Assembly: GCF_009862785.1 (NCBI RefSeq)
Contig: NZ_WWHU01000001.1
Coordinates: 1,984,001-2,048,000, forward strand
Source of the DNA: Gordonia sp. SID5947
GTDB taxonomy: Bacteria; Actinomycetota; Actinomycetes; Mycobacteriales; Mycobacteriaceae
Direction: 5' to 3'
DNA length: 64,000 nucleotides
Position 1 is the first letter of the stretch, and each line of letters opens with the position of its first letter. Of the stretch, positions 56,812 to 64,000 are shown in pieces. The notes below the pieces were generated by a model. The model was not told the DNA's origin. It did no database searches and saw nothing but the letters and a program-made list of their open reading frames with translations. A program made the translations under genes and the position numbers.

Positions 56812-58476
56812 TCAGAGAAACGGGGCGAACGGAGGTAGTTCCTCGGGATCGACGTCGATCACCAGACAGTTCGGCCCGTCGGAGGCAAAGAGTTCGGCGC
56901 AGCTCTTCCCGAGTTCGATGACATTCGCGGCGTGTCGGACCACCAGACCGGGGAACATCGCGTCGAGCCCCGCCGCGATTGCGCTCGGCCGGAACCGGTT
57001 GACGGTCGGGAACTCCGGGAAATAGAGACGATCGCGTGTGACGCACATGCCGTGTGCGTCGTTGTTGAGGACGATCAGCGTGAGCGGCGCGTCATGCTCG
57101 ATCGCGGTGTGCATCTCCATGCCATGCATGAAGAAGGCGCCGTCACCGGCGATCACGATCGAGCGCGTTCGGTCGTCCACCACCGCGCACCGCACCGCGT
57201 TGCCGACGCCCGACGCGATCGCGTGGCCCATGCCGCCCATGCCGAGCGCGACCGTGAACCGTTGCTCGGGCGAGAACGGCAGGTGGTGAAGCGCGGCCGC
57301 CCCGGCATTGCCGGCGTCGGCGAACACCGCGCACGTCGGTGGGAGGTGCGCACCGATCGTCTCGATGACCGCCTGCGAGTCCGGTCGGGACGAGTGTGCG
57401 TGCGGTACCTGCAGACGCTCGACGACGACGGCCGGTATCCCCGGTGATCGCGACATCTTCGTGCCGACCAGCTTCGTCAGCATCCGTATCGTGTGCTCGA
57501 GATCGTCGGTGACGATCTGTGCGCAGGCGTCGAATCGCGCGCCGTGACGACCGATGGAGGTCAGGTCGGTCGAGTGGAGCGCATCGTCGAGACCGGCCCG
57601 ATCGGTGATCGACATCCGGCATCCGATCGCGATCACCATCTCCGCCCTATGGATGGCGACGTGCGCACTCGGGTGCCCCATCACGCCGGTGACCCCGGCA
57701 AAACCATCGTCGGGCGTCCCGACATCCCGTCCTCCGGGCGACGCCACCGTCGTCGCCCCTACTGTCTCGGCCAGTTCACCGATCTGCGTGCCGAGCCGTT
57801 CCCATGACGCCTGTTCACCCACCCACAGACAGACACGTCCCGGCACCGTCGCGGTTGCCGCCAACCGCTCGGCAAGCGCGTCGAGGAGATCGTCCGGAGA
57901 CGTTGCGTACTTTTCCGGAGGTACGTCGGGGTGAGCCGGAGTCCCGGGCGCCATGGGCGCGGCCTGGACATCCTTCGGCACGATGAGTACGGCGGGCAGT
58001 CCACGGTCGAGGGTGTGCCACGCGGTCGCCAGCGCGGCAGCCATCGTCTCCGGCGACGACACCACGGCGCAGGAACCACTCACCGCGGCCATCAGAGCGA
58101 CCAGGTCGATCGTGTCCGGCGGGTTCAACATGTCCTGGAAGGCACCGCGACCGACCAAACCCGTTGGCGCGCTGCCGATCAGCGCCAGCACGGGTACCCG
58201 GCTGTCGTAGGCTTCGGCCAACGCGGGTACGACGTTCATCGCTCCGCCACCAGACGTCGTCATCACCACACCGGGACGACCGGTGACCCGTGTCGTCCCG
58301 TCGGCCATCGCGCCCGCGGCGAACTCGTGCTTGGCCACCACCGGGCAGATCCCGACGGCCTGCGCCGCCGCGTACATGTCTTCGATGTTGGCGCCGTGGA
58401 CCCCGTACGCGACGCGCACGCCCCGATCGTGGAGCACCTCCATGAGATGCTCCGCCGTCGACCGGTCTCGCGCCAT
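56812..58476 (-). CDS. Thiamine-diphosphate-dependent enzyme (acetolactate synthase-like)
   Basis: The 554-aa protein has the three domains of the ThDP decarboxylase family. The catalytic Glu is Glu51 (AKHEFAAGAMADG) and the ThDP motif runs from GDG (444-446) to NN (471-472). It belongs to the acetolactate-synthase-like branch, but no ilv genes or regulatory subunit are near, so valine/isoleucine synthesis is unlikely. It probably decarboxylates a 2-oxoacid and adds the carbanion to an acceptor. ATG 58476 has no good Shine-Dalgarno. It is the first gene of the operon and divergent from the histidine kinase. Confidence 0.87.
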   Translation of the reverse strand: MARDRSTAEHLMEVLHDRGVRVAYGVHGANIEDMYAAAQAVGICPVVAKHEFAAGAMADGTTRVTGRPGVVMTTSGGGAMNVVPALAEAYDSRVPVLALIGSAPTGLVGRGAFQDMLNPPDTIDLVALMAAVSGSCAVVSSPETMAAALATAWHTLDRGLPAVLIVPKDVQAAPMAPGTPAHPDVPPEKYATSPDDLLDALAERLAATATVPGRVCLWVGEQASWERLGTQIGELAETVGATTVASPGGRDVGTPDDGFAGVTGVMGHPSAHVAIHRAEMVIAIGCRMSITDRAGLDDALHSTDLTSIGRHGARFDACAQIVTDDLEHTIRMLTKLVGTKMSRSPGIPAVVVERLQVPHAHSSRPDSQAVIETIGAHLPPTCAVFADAGNAGAAALHHLPFSPEQRFTVALGMGGMGHAIASGVGNAVRCAVVDDRTRSIVIAGDGAFFMHGMEMHTAIEHDAPLTLIVLNNDAHGMCVTRDRLYFPEFPTVNRFRPSAIAAGLDAMFPGLVVRHAANVIELGKSCAELFASDGPNCLVIDVDPEELPPFAPFL

Positions 58477-58591
58477 GGCACAACCATGCGTCTCGGGCGC
58501 TGAAGGTTTGCTGAAAGCGCGCTCTGGCCGAGGGGACCTCACGGGAATACGCTCGATGTGCACACGGCGTACATCGAAGGGTCACCTGATC

Positions 58592-60070
58592 GTGGCGATC
58601 ACGCGAGAGAGCTTGCCGCACGTCATCCGGCACCGCGGTGGTGTGCGCATGCAATCGACGATCATTGCCGCCGCCGTCGTCACGGTGGCCTTGGCGGTCG
58701 GCGGGATGGCGATGCTGTTCATGCTGCATCGGGCCAACAACGAGGCGATGTACCGCTCCACCGGCCGACAGGCCTATCAGATCGCGGCCGCGATCGAGCG
58801 CCGCGGTGTGCCCGGCGTCGACATGGACGACCTGGCGCCCGGCGCCGGTGTCGACGTCATCCAGGTGATCGACGCGGACGGCCGGGTGGTGCGATCGTCG
58901 CCGGGCGCCCCCACCGGTCCGATCATCGAGATCGACCAGGCACCACACACCTACCGCTACTTCGACGATGTCTCGATACCGGGGTTCAGTGGGGAGTTCT
59001 GCGCCACCGCGGTGGGGGCCGAGTACGGCGATCAGTACTTCACGGTGTTGGCACTCGACCGCGCGACCGGTGTGCGCCACAGCGAGTGGATCACGGGGAT
59101 CATCCTGGCAGTCGAGATCCCGCTGTTGGTGGTCGTCGCCGCGGGCGCGGTGTACCTCCTGGTCGGCCGATCGTTACGCCCGGTATCCCGGATAACCAAG
59201 CAGGTCAACGAGATCACTGCGACCGCACTCGAGCAACGGGTGCCGGTACCGGCAGCCGACGACGAGATCAGCACCCTCGCGACCACCATGAACGACATGC
59301 TGTCGCGGCTGGAGAACGCGCGCGAAGCCCAACTCCGTTTTGTCGCGGACGCCTCGCACGAGTTACGCAGTCCGCTGACGAGCATCGTCGGCATACTCGA
59401 TCTCGCCGACGACACCGATTCGTCCGTCGACCTGCCGACTGTTCGGACGATCCTGCTGCCGGAAGCGAAGCGGATGCAGGTGATGGTCGACGATCTGCTC
59501 ATGCTGGCCCGCGCCGACGAGAACGGCCTCACCGTGAACCTCGACGAGATCGACCTCGATGACGTGGTGGCAGCTGAGGTCGCTCGCGTCCGGTCGCTCG
59601 GTTCGGCGCGAATCCGCCTGCACATCACACCGATTCGGATGATCGGCGACAGCGACAAGATCACTCGCGCACTGCGCAACGTCATCGACAACGCGGTCCG
59701 GCATGCCCGTTCCATGGTATCGGTGACGATGCACGCCGAGCGCGACGTCGCCGTGGTGACGATCGCCGATGACGGTTCCGGCATCCCGGTGCGCGACCGC
59801 GACATCGTCTTTCAGCGATTCGCTCGCCTCGACGTGGATCGCCGCAATCAGTTCGGCGCCGGGTTGGGGCTCGCCATCGTCCAAGAGATCGTTCGTGCGC
59901 ACGGAGGCACCGCGACGATCGGCGAGAGTGACATGGGCGGAGCGACCGTGACGATCACACTGCCATTGGCCGCATCCGAGGTCCGTGACCACACGACACC
60001 CGCGACCACCGCGAGCGGATCTGTCCCCGAAGAGGTCTCAGTGAGTCCTCAGACCTCACAGAGCCGGTAG
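58592..60070 (+). CDS. Sensor histidine kinase
   Basis: The 492-aa kinase has two membrane helices (about 22-46 and 168-192) bounding a ~120-residue extracytoplasmic sensor, then HAMP, and a HisKA domain with His256 in FVADASHELRSPL. The ATPase domain has N-box RALRNVIDNAVRHA, G1 IADDGSGIP and G2 GAGLGLAIVQEIV. GTG 58592 with AAGGG upstream is chosen; ATG 58556 is possible. Its 3' end overlaps the oppositely oriented response regulator by 22 bp, and it diverges from the ThDP operon. Confidence 0.9.
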   Translation: MAITRESLPHVIRHRGGVRMQSTIIAAAVVTVALAVGGMAMLFMLHRANNEAMYRSTGRQAYQIAAAIERRGVPGVDMDDLAPGAGVDVIQVIDADGRVVRSSPGAPTGPIIEIDQAPHTYRYFDDVSIPGFSGEFCATAVGAEYGDQYFTVLALDRATGVRHSEWITGIILAVEIPLLVVVAAGAVYLLVGRSLRPVSRITKQVNEITATALEQRVPVPAADDEISTLATTMNDMLSRLENAREAQLRFVADASHELRSPLTSIVGILDLADDTDSSVDLPTVRTILLPEAKRMQVMVDDLLMLARADENGLTVNLDEIDLDDVVAAEVARVRSLGSARIRLHITPIRMIGDSDKITRALRNVIDNAVRHARSMVSVTMHAERDVAVVTIADDGSGIPVRDRDIVFQRFARLDVDRRNQFGAGLGLAIVQEIVRAHGGTATIGESDMGGATVTITLPLAASEVRDHTTPATTASGSVPEEVSVSPQTSQSR

Positions 60071-60720
60071 CCGGCGCCACGTACGGTCTCGATCGATCGC
60101 ACCCCGAACGGATCATCGATTCGCTTGCGCAGATACCGGATGTAGACCTCGACGATGTTCTCGTCACCTTCATAATTCTCATCCCAGATCGATTCCAGGA
60201 TGAGTCTTTTGGACACCACAGTTTCCTTGTTCCGGATCAGGAACTCCAGGAGCGCGTACTCGCGAGGCGTCAGGGTGACCGGGGTGTCACCCCTGGCCAC
60301 CTTTCGTTCCGCCGGGTCGAGGGTGAGGCTGCCTGCCCTGAGGATCGCGGGCCGCTCTCGTCCGCCCCGCCGGATCACCGCCCGGAGGTGCGCTTTGAGG
60401 ACCACCACCGAGAAGGGCTTGACCAGATAGTCGTCGGCGCCGTAGTCGAGGGCCTCCGCCTGGTCGTACTCGCCGTCCTTGGCGCTGAGCATCAACACCG
60501 GCGTCCAGACCTGTCGTTCACGCATCTCCTGGACGACGCGAAACCCGTTGAGCTTGGGCAGCATGATGTCGAGCACGACCACGTCGAACTGCTCTTCGGT
60601 GGCCCGCCACAAACCTTCCGCGCCGTCCGTGGCGACGACGACACTCCATCCCTCGCTCGCCAACACCCGGCGCACGGTTTCCGCCGCCCGCACATCGTCG
60701 TCGACAACCAGCACTCGCAC
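60049..60720 (-). CDS. OmpR/PhoB-family response regulator
   Basis: The 223-aa regulator has a receiver domain with Asp51 as phosphoacceptor (VVLDIMLPK), acidic pair at VVDDD and Lys in DDYLVKPF. The winged-helix domain shows LTPREYALLEFLIRN and VEVYIRYLRKRID, ending GAGYRLCEV. GTG 60720 is used with GAGG upstream. It is the likely partner of the convergent kinase, although the two are tail to tail. Targets are unknown; the divergent ThDP operon is a candidate. Confidence 0.94.
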   Translation of the reverse strand: MRVLVVDDDVRAAETVRRVLASEGWSVVVATDGAEGLWRATEEQFDVVVLDIMLPKLNGFRVVQEMRERQVWTPVLMLSAKDGEYDQAEALDYGADDYLVKPFSVVVLKAHLRAVIRRGGRERPAILRAGSLTLDPAERKVARGDTPVTLTPREYALLEFLIRNKETVVSKRLILESIWDENYEGDENIVEVYIRYLRKRIDDPFGVRSIETVRGAGYRLCEV

Positions 60721-60873
60721 CGATCCACCTCGCTCGCCGACGGCTCCCCACGGAGCCCGGCACGAAGCCGACTCGGCCACGATGAGGAACCACGATCTGA
60801 CCCGTCCCGACCCAGATGTGACCCTACGCCCCGCACGCGTACCGTGCGGTCTCGTCCGTGCCGCCGACCGACG

Positions 60874-61776
60874 TCACTTCAGCAGACGCGACATACGGCG
60901 GTCGGCCAAGACCTTCCCACCGGTCTGGCACGTCGGGCAGTACTGGAACGATCGGTCCGAGAACGACACCTCACGGATCGTGTCGCCGCACACCGGGCAC
61001 GGCAGTCCGGTTCGCGCGTGCACCTTCAGGCCGGTTCGCTTCTCCGACTTCAACCGGGCGACCTCCTGCCCCTCGAGCCGACCGATCGCGGTGGTGAGCA
61101 CCGACCGCGTCGTCTCGTAGAGCGAGTCCACCTGGCTGTCACTCAGCGACTTGGCCGAGGCGAACGGCGACAACCGGGCGTCGTGCAGGATCTCGTCGGA
61201 GTACGCGTTGCCTATCCCGGCCATCGTGCGCTGGTCGGTGAGGACGTTCTTGATCCGGCCCGTGGTGCCGGCGAGGATCGTGCCGAACTCCGCCCGGGAC
61301 ACCGCGAGGACATCCGGCCCGAGCGATGCGATCCGGTCGACCTCGCCGACCTCGCGCACCACCCACACCGCGAGCCGCTTCTGGGTGCCCGCCTCGGTGA
61401 CGTCGAACCCCTCACCCGGCAGGCCGCAGTGCACGCGAACCGCTATCGGCCCCTTGCCGCCGGGCCGGGGCGGAGTCTGCGAGAGTTGCTCGCTCCACCG
61501 CAGCCATCCCGCCCGCGACAGATGGATCACCAGATTGATCACCGGGTCCCGATCTGTCGCACCGTTGGTGCTGTCCGGCCCGGGAACGGTCCGGATGACC
61601 AGGTATTTCCCGATCCGGCCCACGGACTCGATCAGGCGTCCGGTCAACGCCGTGTAGGGCGGATCCGCGGTCTTCAAGACGGCCAGCGACGCGACGTCGA
61701 CCCGCCGGATGGGAAACCCGGCCGCGCGACCGTCCACATAGGCAGCCACCGCCGCCACCTCAGGGAGCTCAGGCAT
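60874..61776 (-). CDS. Fpg/Nei-family DNA glycosylase (full-length Rv0944-like)
   Basis: The 300-aa base-excision enzyme starts MPELPEV, so Pro2 and Glu3, the catalytic pair, are present. The helix-two-turn-helix GIGNAYSDEIL and a C-terminal zinc finger (CPVCG and CPTCQ, spacing 19) are intact. M. tuberculosis Rv0944 is only a short fragment of this protein as I recall it; here the gene is complete and probably active. The substrate (8-oxoG or oxidised pyrimidine) is not certain. It is divergent from cysQ with only 25 bp between the start codons. Confidence 0.93.
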   Translation of the reverse strand: MPELPEVAAVAAYVDGRAAGFPIRRVDVASLAVLKTADPPYTALTGRLIESVGRIGKYLVIRTVPGPDSTNGATDRDPVINLVIHLSRAGWLRWSEQLSQTPPRPGGKGPIAVRVHCGLPGEGFDVTEAGTQKRLAVWVVREVGEVDRIASLGPDVLAVSRAEFGTILAGTTGRIKNVLTDQRTMAGIGNAYSDEILHDARLSPFASAKSLSDSQVDSLYETTRSVLTTAIGRLEGQEVARLKSEKRTGLKVHARTGLPCPVCGDTIREVSFSDRSFQYCPTCQTGGKVLADRRMSRLLK

Positions 61777-61801
61777 GGGTCCAGTGTGCTCTAGTAGGAA
61801 G

Positions 61802-62542
61802 ATGATCTCCCGCCTTTCCGACGCCGAACTTGCGTCGCGTATCGCCGAAGGTGCGGGCGAGATCCTCGTGGGCGTCCGCCACGGCGGCCTGCTCGGCGGC
61901 CGTCACCTCGGTGACGTCGGCGATGCGATGGCACAGGCCTGGATCGCGAATGTCCTGCGACGGCACCGACCGCACGATGCCGTGCTGTCCGAGGAGGGGG
62001 CCGACGTCGGCGACCGGGCGACCGCAGACCGCGTGTGGATCATCGATCCACTCGACGGTACGAGCGAGTTCTCCTCGGGCACCGCCGACTGGGCCGTGCA
62101 TGTGGCGCTCACCGAGTCGGGCGCGGTGTCGTCAGCGGCGGTCGCGCTGCCGGCCGTCGGCGAGGTGTTCCGGTCCGACGCCGTGAAACCGCCGAGTGGG
62201 GCCCTCACCGGGCGAATGGCGGCGTCGCGCTATGGCGGGTCCTACGAGAGCGCGTGGGTGTCGCGACGATTGTCGTTGAACATGATCGGTATCGGATCGG
62301 CGGGAGCCAAGGCGATGGCGGTCGTCCGTGGCGACGTCGACGCCTACGTGCACGCCGGCGGCCAGTACGAATGGGACAACGCCGCGCCGGTCGGTGTCGC
62401 CCTCGCGGCCGATCTGCACTGCAGCCGCCTCGACGGGTCTTCGATCGTCTACAACCAGCCGCATCCCTACATGCCCGACTTCGTCATCTGCCGCAAGGAG
62501 ATTCGCGATGATCTCCTCGCCGCCCTCGATGAGATCTGGTGA
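61802..62542 (+). CDS. cysQ: 3'(2'),5'-bisphosphate nucleotidase CysQ-like (inositol monophosphatase family)
   Basis: The 246-aa Mg2+/Li+-dependent phosphatase shows the metal-site motifs LSEEGADV, WIIDPLDGTSEF and the C-terminal YEWDNAAP. It resembles CysQ, which removes PAP from sulfate assimilation, and in mycobacteria also acts on FBP or inositol phosphates. ATG 61802 is used; GGAAG lies directly before it. It is divergent from the Fpg gene. Confidence 0.87.
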   Translation: MISRLSDAELASRIAEGAGEILVGVRHGGLLGGRHLGDVGDAMAQAWIANVLRRHRPHDAVLSEEGADVGDRATADRVWIIDPLDGTSEFSSGTADWAVHVALTESGAVSSAAVALPAVGEVFRSDAVKPPSGALTGRMAASRYGGSYESAWVSRRLSLNMIGIGSAGAKAMAVVRGDVDAYVHAGGQYEWDNAAPVGVALAADLHCSRLDGSSIVYNQPHPYMPDFVICRKEIRDDLLAALDEIW

Positions 62543-62665
62543 TCGGCCCGCTGCCCGCCACCCCGCCGATCGGGCGCAACATCTCGTCGACTGTGCGCAG
62601 ATTGCGGCGGGGCCGGTGATCGAACGCACGATCGGCGCACGAGTGCGCACGGTCGGCGGGGTGGA

Positions 62666-63421
62666 TCAGCCCTTTCGCAGCAGGTAGATGTCCATGATCC
62701 AGCCGATGCGTGCACGCGCCTCGGCCCGTGCCGCGACGATCTGCTCGGCGACGTCTCCGACGCGGCCACTGATCAGGATCTGGTCGTCGGTGCCGACGTA
62801 GGCACCCCACCAGATGTGGTCCTCGGGGTCGGCGGTCCGCCGGAATGCCAGCGAGCCGTCGAGCATGACGATCTGATTGGTGTCGGCGCCGCGCGGGGTC
62901 TCACCGAGTCGACGCCCCGTCGTGATGTGGACCGGTTCCCCGATCCGGTTGGCCGCGATGCGATGCGCGGCGGTGAGGGCGCTGGCACTGGTCACACCCG
63001 GAATCACCTCGACGTCGATCGAGAGCCCGGAATGTTCGGCCAGGTCGTCGACGATGCGCAAGGTGCTGTCGTAGAGCGCGGGGTCACCCCACACCAGGAA
63101 GGCCGCCACTCCCCCGTCGGGCACCTCTGTGGTGAGAACGTCGGTGAAGAGCGCGGCACGGGCAGCGTGCCACCGACGGACCTCGGCGTCGTAGTCGGCG
63201 GGTTCCCGGTCGCGCGGCGGGTCGACGACCTCGATCACCCGATGGCGGTCCGCGGCATACCTGGCGAGGATATCGCGACGAGTCGCGTTCAACGATCCCT
63301 TGTCGTCACCTTTGTCCAGCACGAGAAATGCATCGACGTCGCCGAGGGCGTCGATCGCTTCCAAAGTGATCTGGCGTGGATTGCCCGGGCCCATCCCGAT
63401 GACCCGCAGTGTGATCTGCAT
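62666..63421 (-). CDS. cobF: Precorrin-6A synthase (deacetylating)
   Basis: The 251-aa methyltransferase of the aerobic cobalamin pathway methylates C-1 of the corrin ring and removes the acetyl group. It shows the SAM-methyltransferase start VIGMGPGNPRQITLEA, AFLVWGDPALYDS and VEVIPGVTSASALTAAHR, and the CobF-type end ILISGRVGDVAEQI. ATG 63421 lies 4 bp after the stop of the SDR gene. No other cob gene is in the window. Confidence 0.93.
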   Translation of the reverse strand: MQITLRVIGMGPGNPRQITLEAIDALGDVDAFLVLDKGDDKGSLNATRRDILARYAADRHRVIEVVDPPRDREPADYDAEVRRWHAARAALFTDVLTTEVPDGGVAAFLVWGDPALYDSTLRIVDDLAEHSGLSIDVEVIPGVTSASALTAAHRIAANRIGEPVHITTGRRLGETPRGADTNQIVMLDGSLAFRRTADPEDHIWWGAYVGTDDQILISGRVGDVAEQIVAARAEARARIGWIMDIYLLRKG

Positions 63422-63425
63422 CCGG

Positions 63426-64000
63426 TCAGATCCGCACCTTGCGCAGACCATGCTTGCGCGCCGTCATGTCCAAGATCAACTGGCGTGGCATCAGCCGTCG
63501 CAACGCAAAGACGATCCCCGCCTGATTCCCCTTGGCGTAGAACGGCTTCGGATGATCGGTCAGCGCCGCGTCGACGATGACGGAGGCCATCGTGGTCGCG
63601 TCGATCCCGGCATCCTCGTTGTTCCGCGTGGCCGCGGCGAGGGTCTCGTATTCGGCGCGGTACGGGGAGTCGTCGCCGATGTGGATGCTGCGCCGATCCC
63701 CGATCCCGGTGGCGATGGTTCCGGGTTCCACCGAGATCATCCGAATTCCGTACGGCGCGACCTCCCGGCGGGTCGCCATCGCGAATGCTTTGAGCGCGGA
63801 TTTCGTTGCGGCATAATTCGATCGAAAGGCCACCGGGAAACTGGACAGCATGGAACCGACCATCACCACGGTCCCGGTGCCGCGCTCACGCATCCCCGGT
63901 AAGACGGCCTTGGTGAGCGCCACCGGCCCGAACACGTTGGTGGCGAACAGATCTTCGATCGCCGTCATCGAGGTGTCCTCGAGCGCACCGGCTTGACTCT
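63426..64000 (-). CDS. Short-chain dehydrogenase/reductase, N-terminus beyond the edge
   Basis: The frame runs off the right edge; the visible 190 residues begin SQAGALEDTSMTAIED and carry the SDR core. TNVFGPVALTKAV, Ser in VGSMLSSFP and YAATK (Tyr-x3-Lys) are present, and VEPGTIATGIG follows. The Rossmann nucleotide loop lies outside. The long C-terminal extension (QAGIVFALRRLMPRQLI) fits lipid- or steroid-type SDRs. It ends 4 bp before cobF, so cotranscription is likely. Confidence 0.85.
   Translation of the reverse strand, partial: SQAGALEDTSMTAIEDLFATNVFGPVALTKAVLPGMRERGTGTVVMVGSMLSSFPVAFRSNYAATKSALKAFAMATRREVAPYGIRMISVEPGTIATGIGDRRSIHIGDDSPYRAEYETLAAATRNNEDAGIDATTMASVIVDAALTDHPKPFYAKGNQAGIVFALRRLMPRQLILDMTARKHGLRKVRI

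Noticed and set aside
56812..58476. Acetolactate synthase of branched-chain amino acid synthesis (ilvB)
   Set aside because: No regulatory subunit (ilvN) or other ilv gene follows, and the operon partners do not fit.

Overview
This 64 kb window is high-GC, densely packed chromosomal DNA from a mycolic-acid actinomycete (Mycobacteriales). Gordonia or a close relative is my best guess, but genus is inference. The evidence is a collinear backbone that I recognise from the Mycobacterium tuberculosis chromosome. It includes relatives of Rv0885/fprB, rpmF, a DUF1707 protein, Rv0959 (VWA), Rv0958 (MoxR-like), purH, purN, Rv0955 (PerM), Rv0954, sucD, sucC, Rv0950c (M23), uvrD1, Rv0948c (chorismate mutase), pgi, Rv0945 (SDR) and Rv0944 (Fpg-like). 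These comparisons are from memory of the families; no search was run. I see no tRNA, rRNA, CRISPR array, insertion sequence or phage gene.

Left part (1-22.5 kb): the end of a nirBD nitrite reductase operon; an AurF-like diiron oxygenase coupled to a ferredoxin/ferredoxin-reductase fusion and facing a divergent SDR across several small palindromes; a TRIC-type channel; rpmF; two membrane proteins; an AEC carrier; a MoxR-VWA chaperone pair; a small ArsR-regulated operon; a TauD-type dioxygenase and TauE exporter; purN-purH; and PerM-like and DUF5336 membrane proteins.

Middle (22.6-41.6 kb): an accessory block inserted between the Rv0954-like gene and sucCD. Its core is a seven-gene operon that reads as leucine degradation: AccD1/AccA1 methylcrotonyl-CoA carboxylase, FadE19-like isovaleryl-CoA dehydrogenase, MaoC hydratase, CitE-type lyase, a FadD35-like ligase and an acetoacetyl-CoA synthetase. 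A perfect palindrome sits just upstream of the first gene. Divergent from it is a large indolepyruvate-type 2-oxoacid:ferredoxin oxidoreductase, followed by a convergent TetR regulator. A nitroreductase, a Nudix hydrolase, an AccD3-like carboxyltransferase, an SRPBCC protein, an RDD protein and a nonapeptide-repeat protein follow.

Right part (41.6-64 kb): sucCD, an M23 peptidase, PcrA/UvrD1, a polytopic membrane protein, chorismate mutase, pgi, a divergent DUF1851-like/lipoprotein pair on a palindromic shared -10 element, an SDR, then a four-gene ThDP enzyme / SRPBCC / KASIII-like / PLP aminotransferase operon. This operon is the best candidate for an undescribed biosynthetic pathway, and its KASIII-like protein has Asn where the catalytic His is expected. 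A histidine kinase diverges from it and overlaps its probable response regulator tail to tail. Fpg-like glycosylase, CysQ, CobF and a truncated SDR close the window.

Five genes carry frameshifts. Four of these are explained by loss of one base in a G/C homopolymer run, so assembly error is as likely as true decay. Many genes start 6-8 nt after a TANNNT hexamer with no Shine-Dalgarno sequence, consistent with widespread leaderless transcription.
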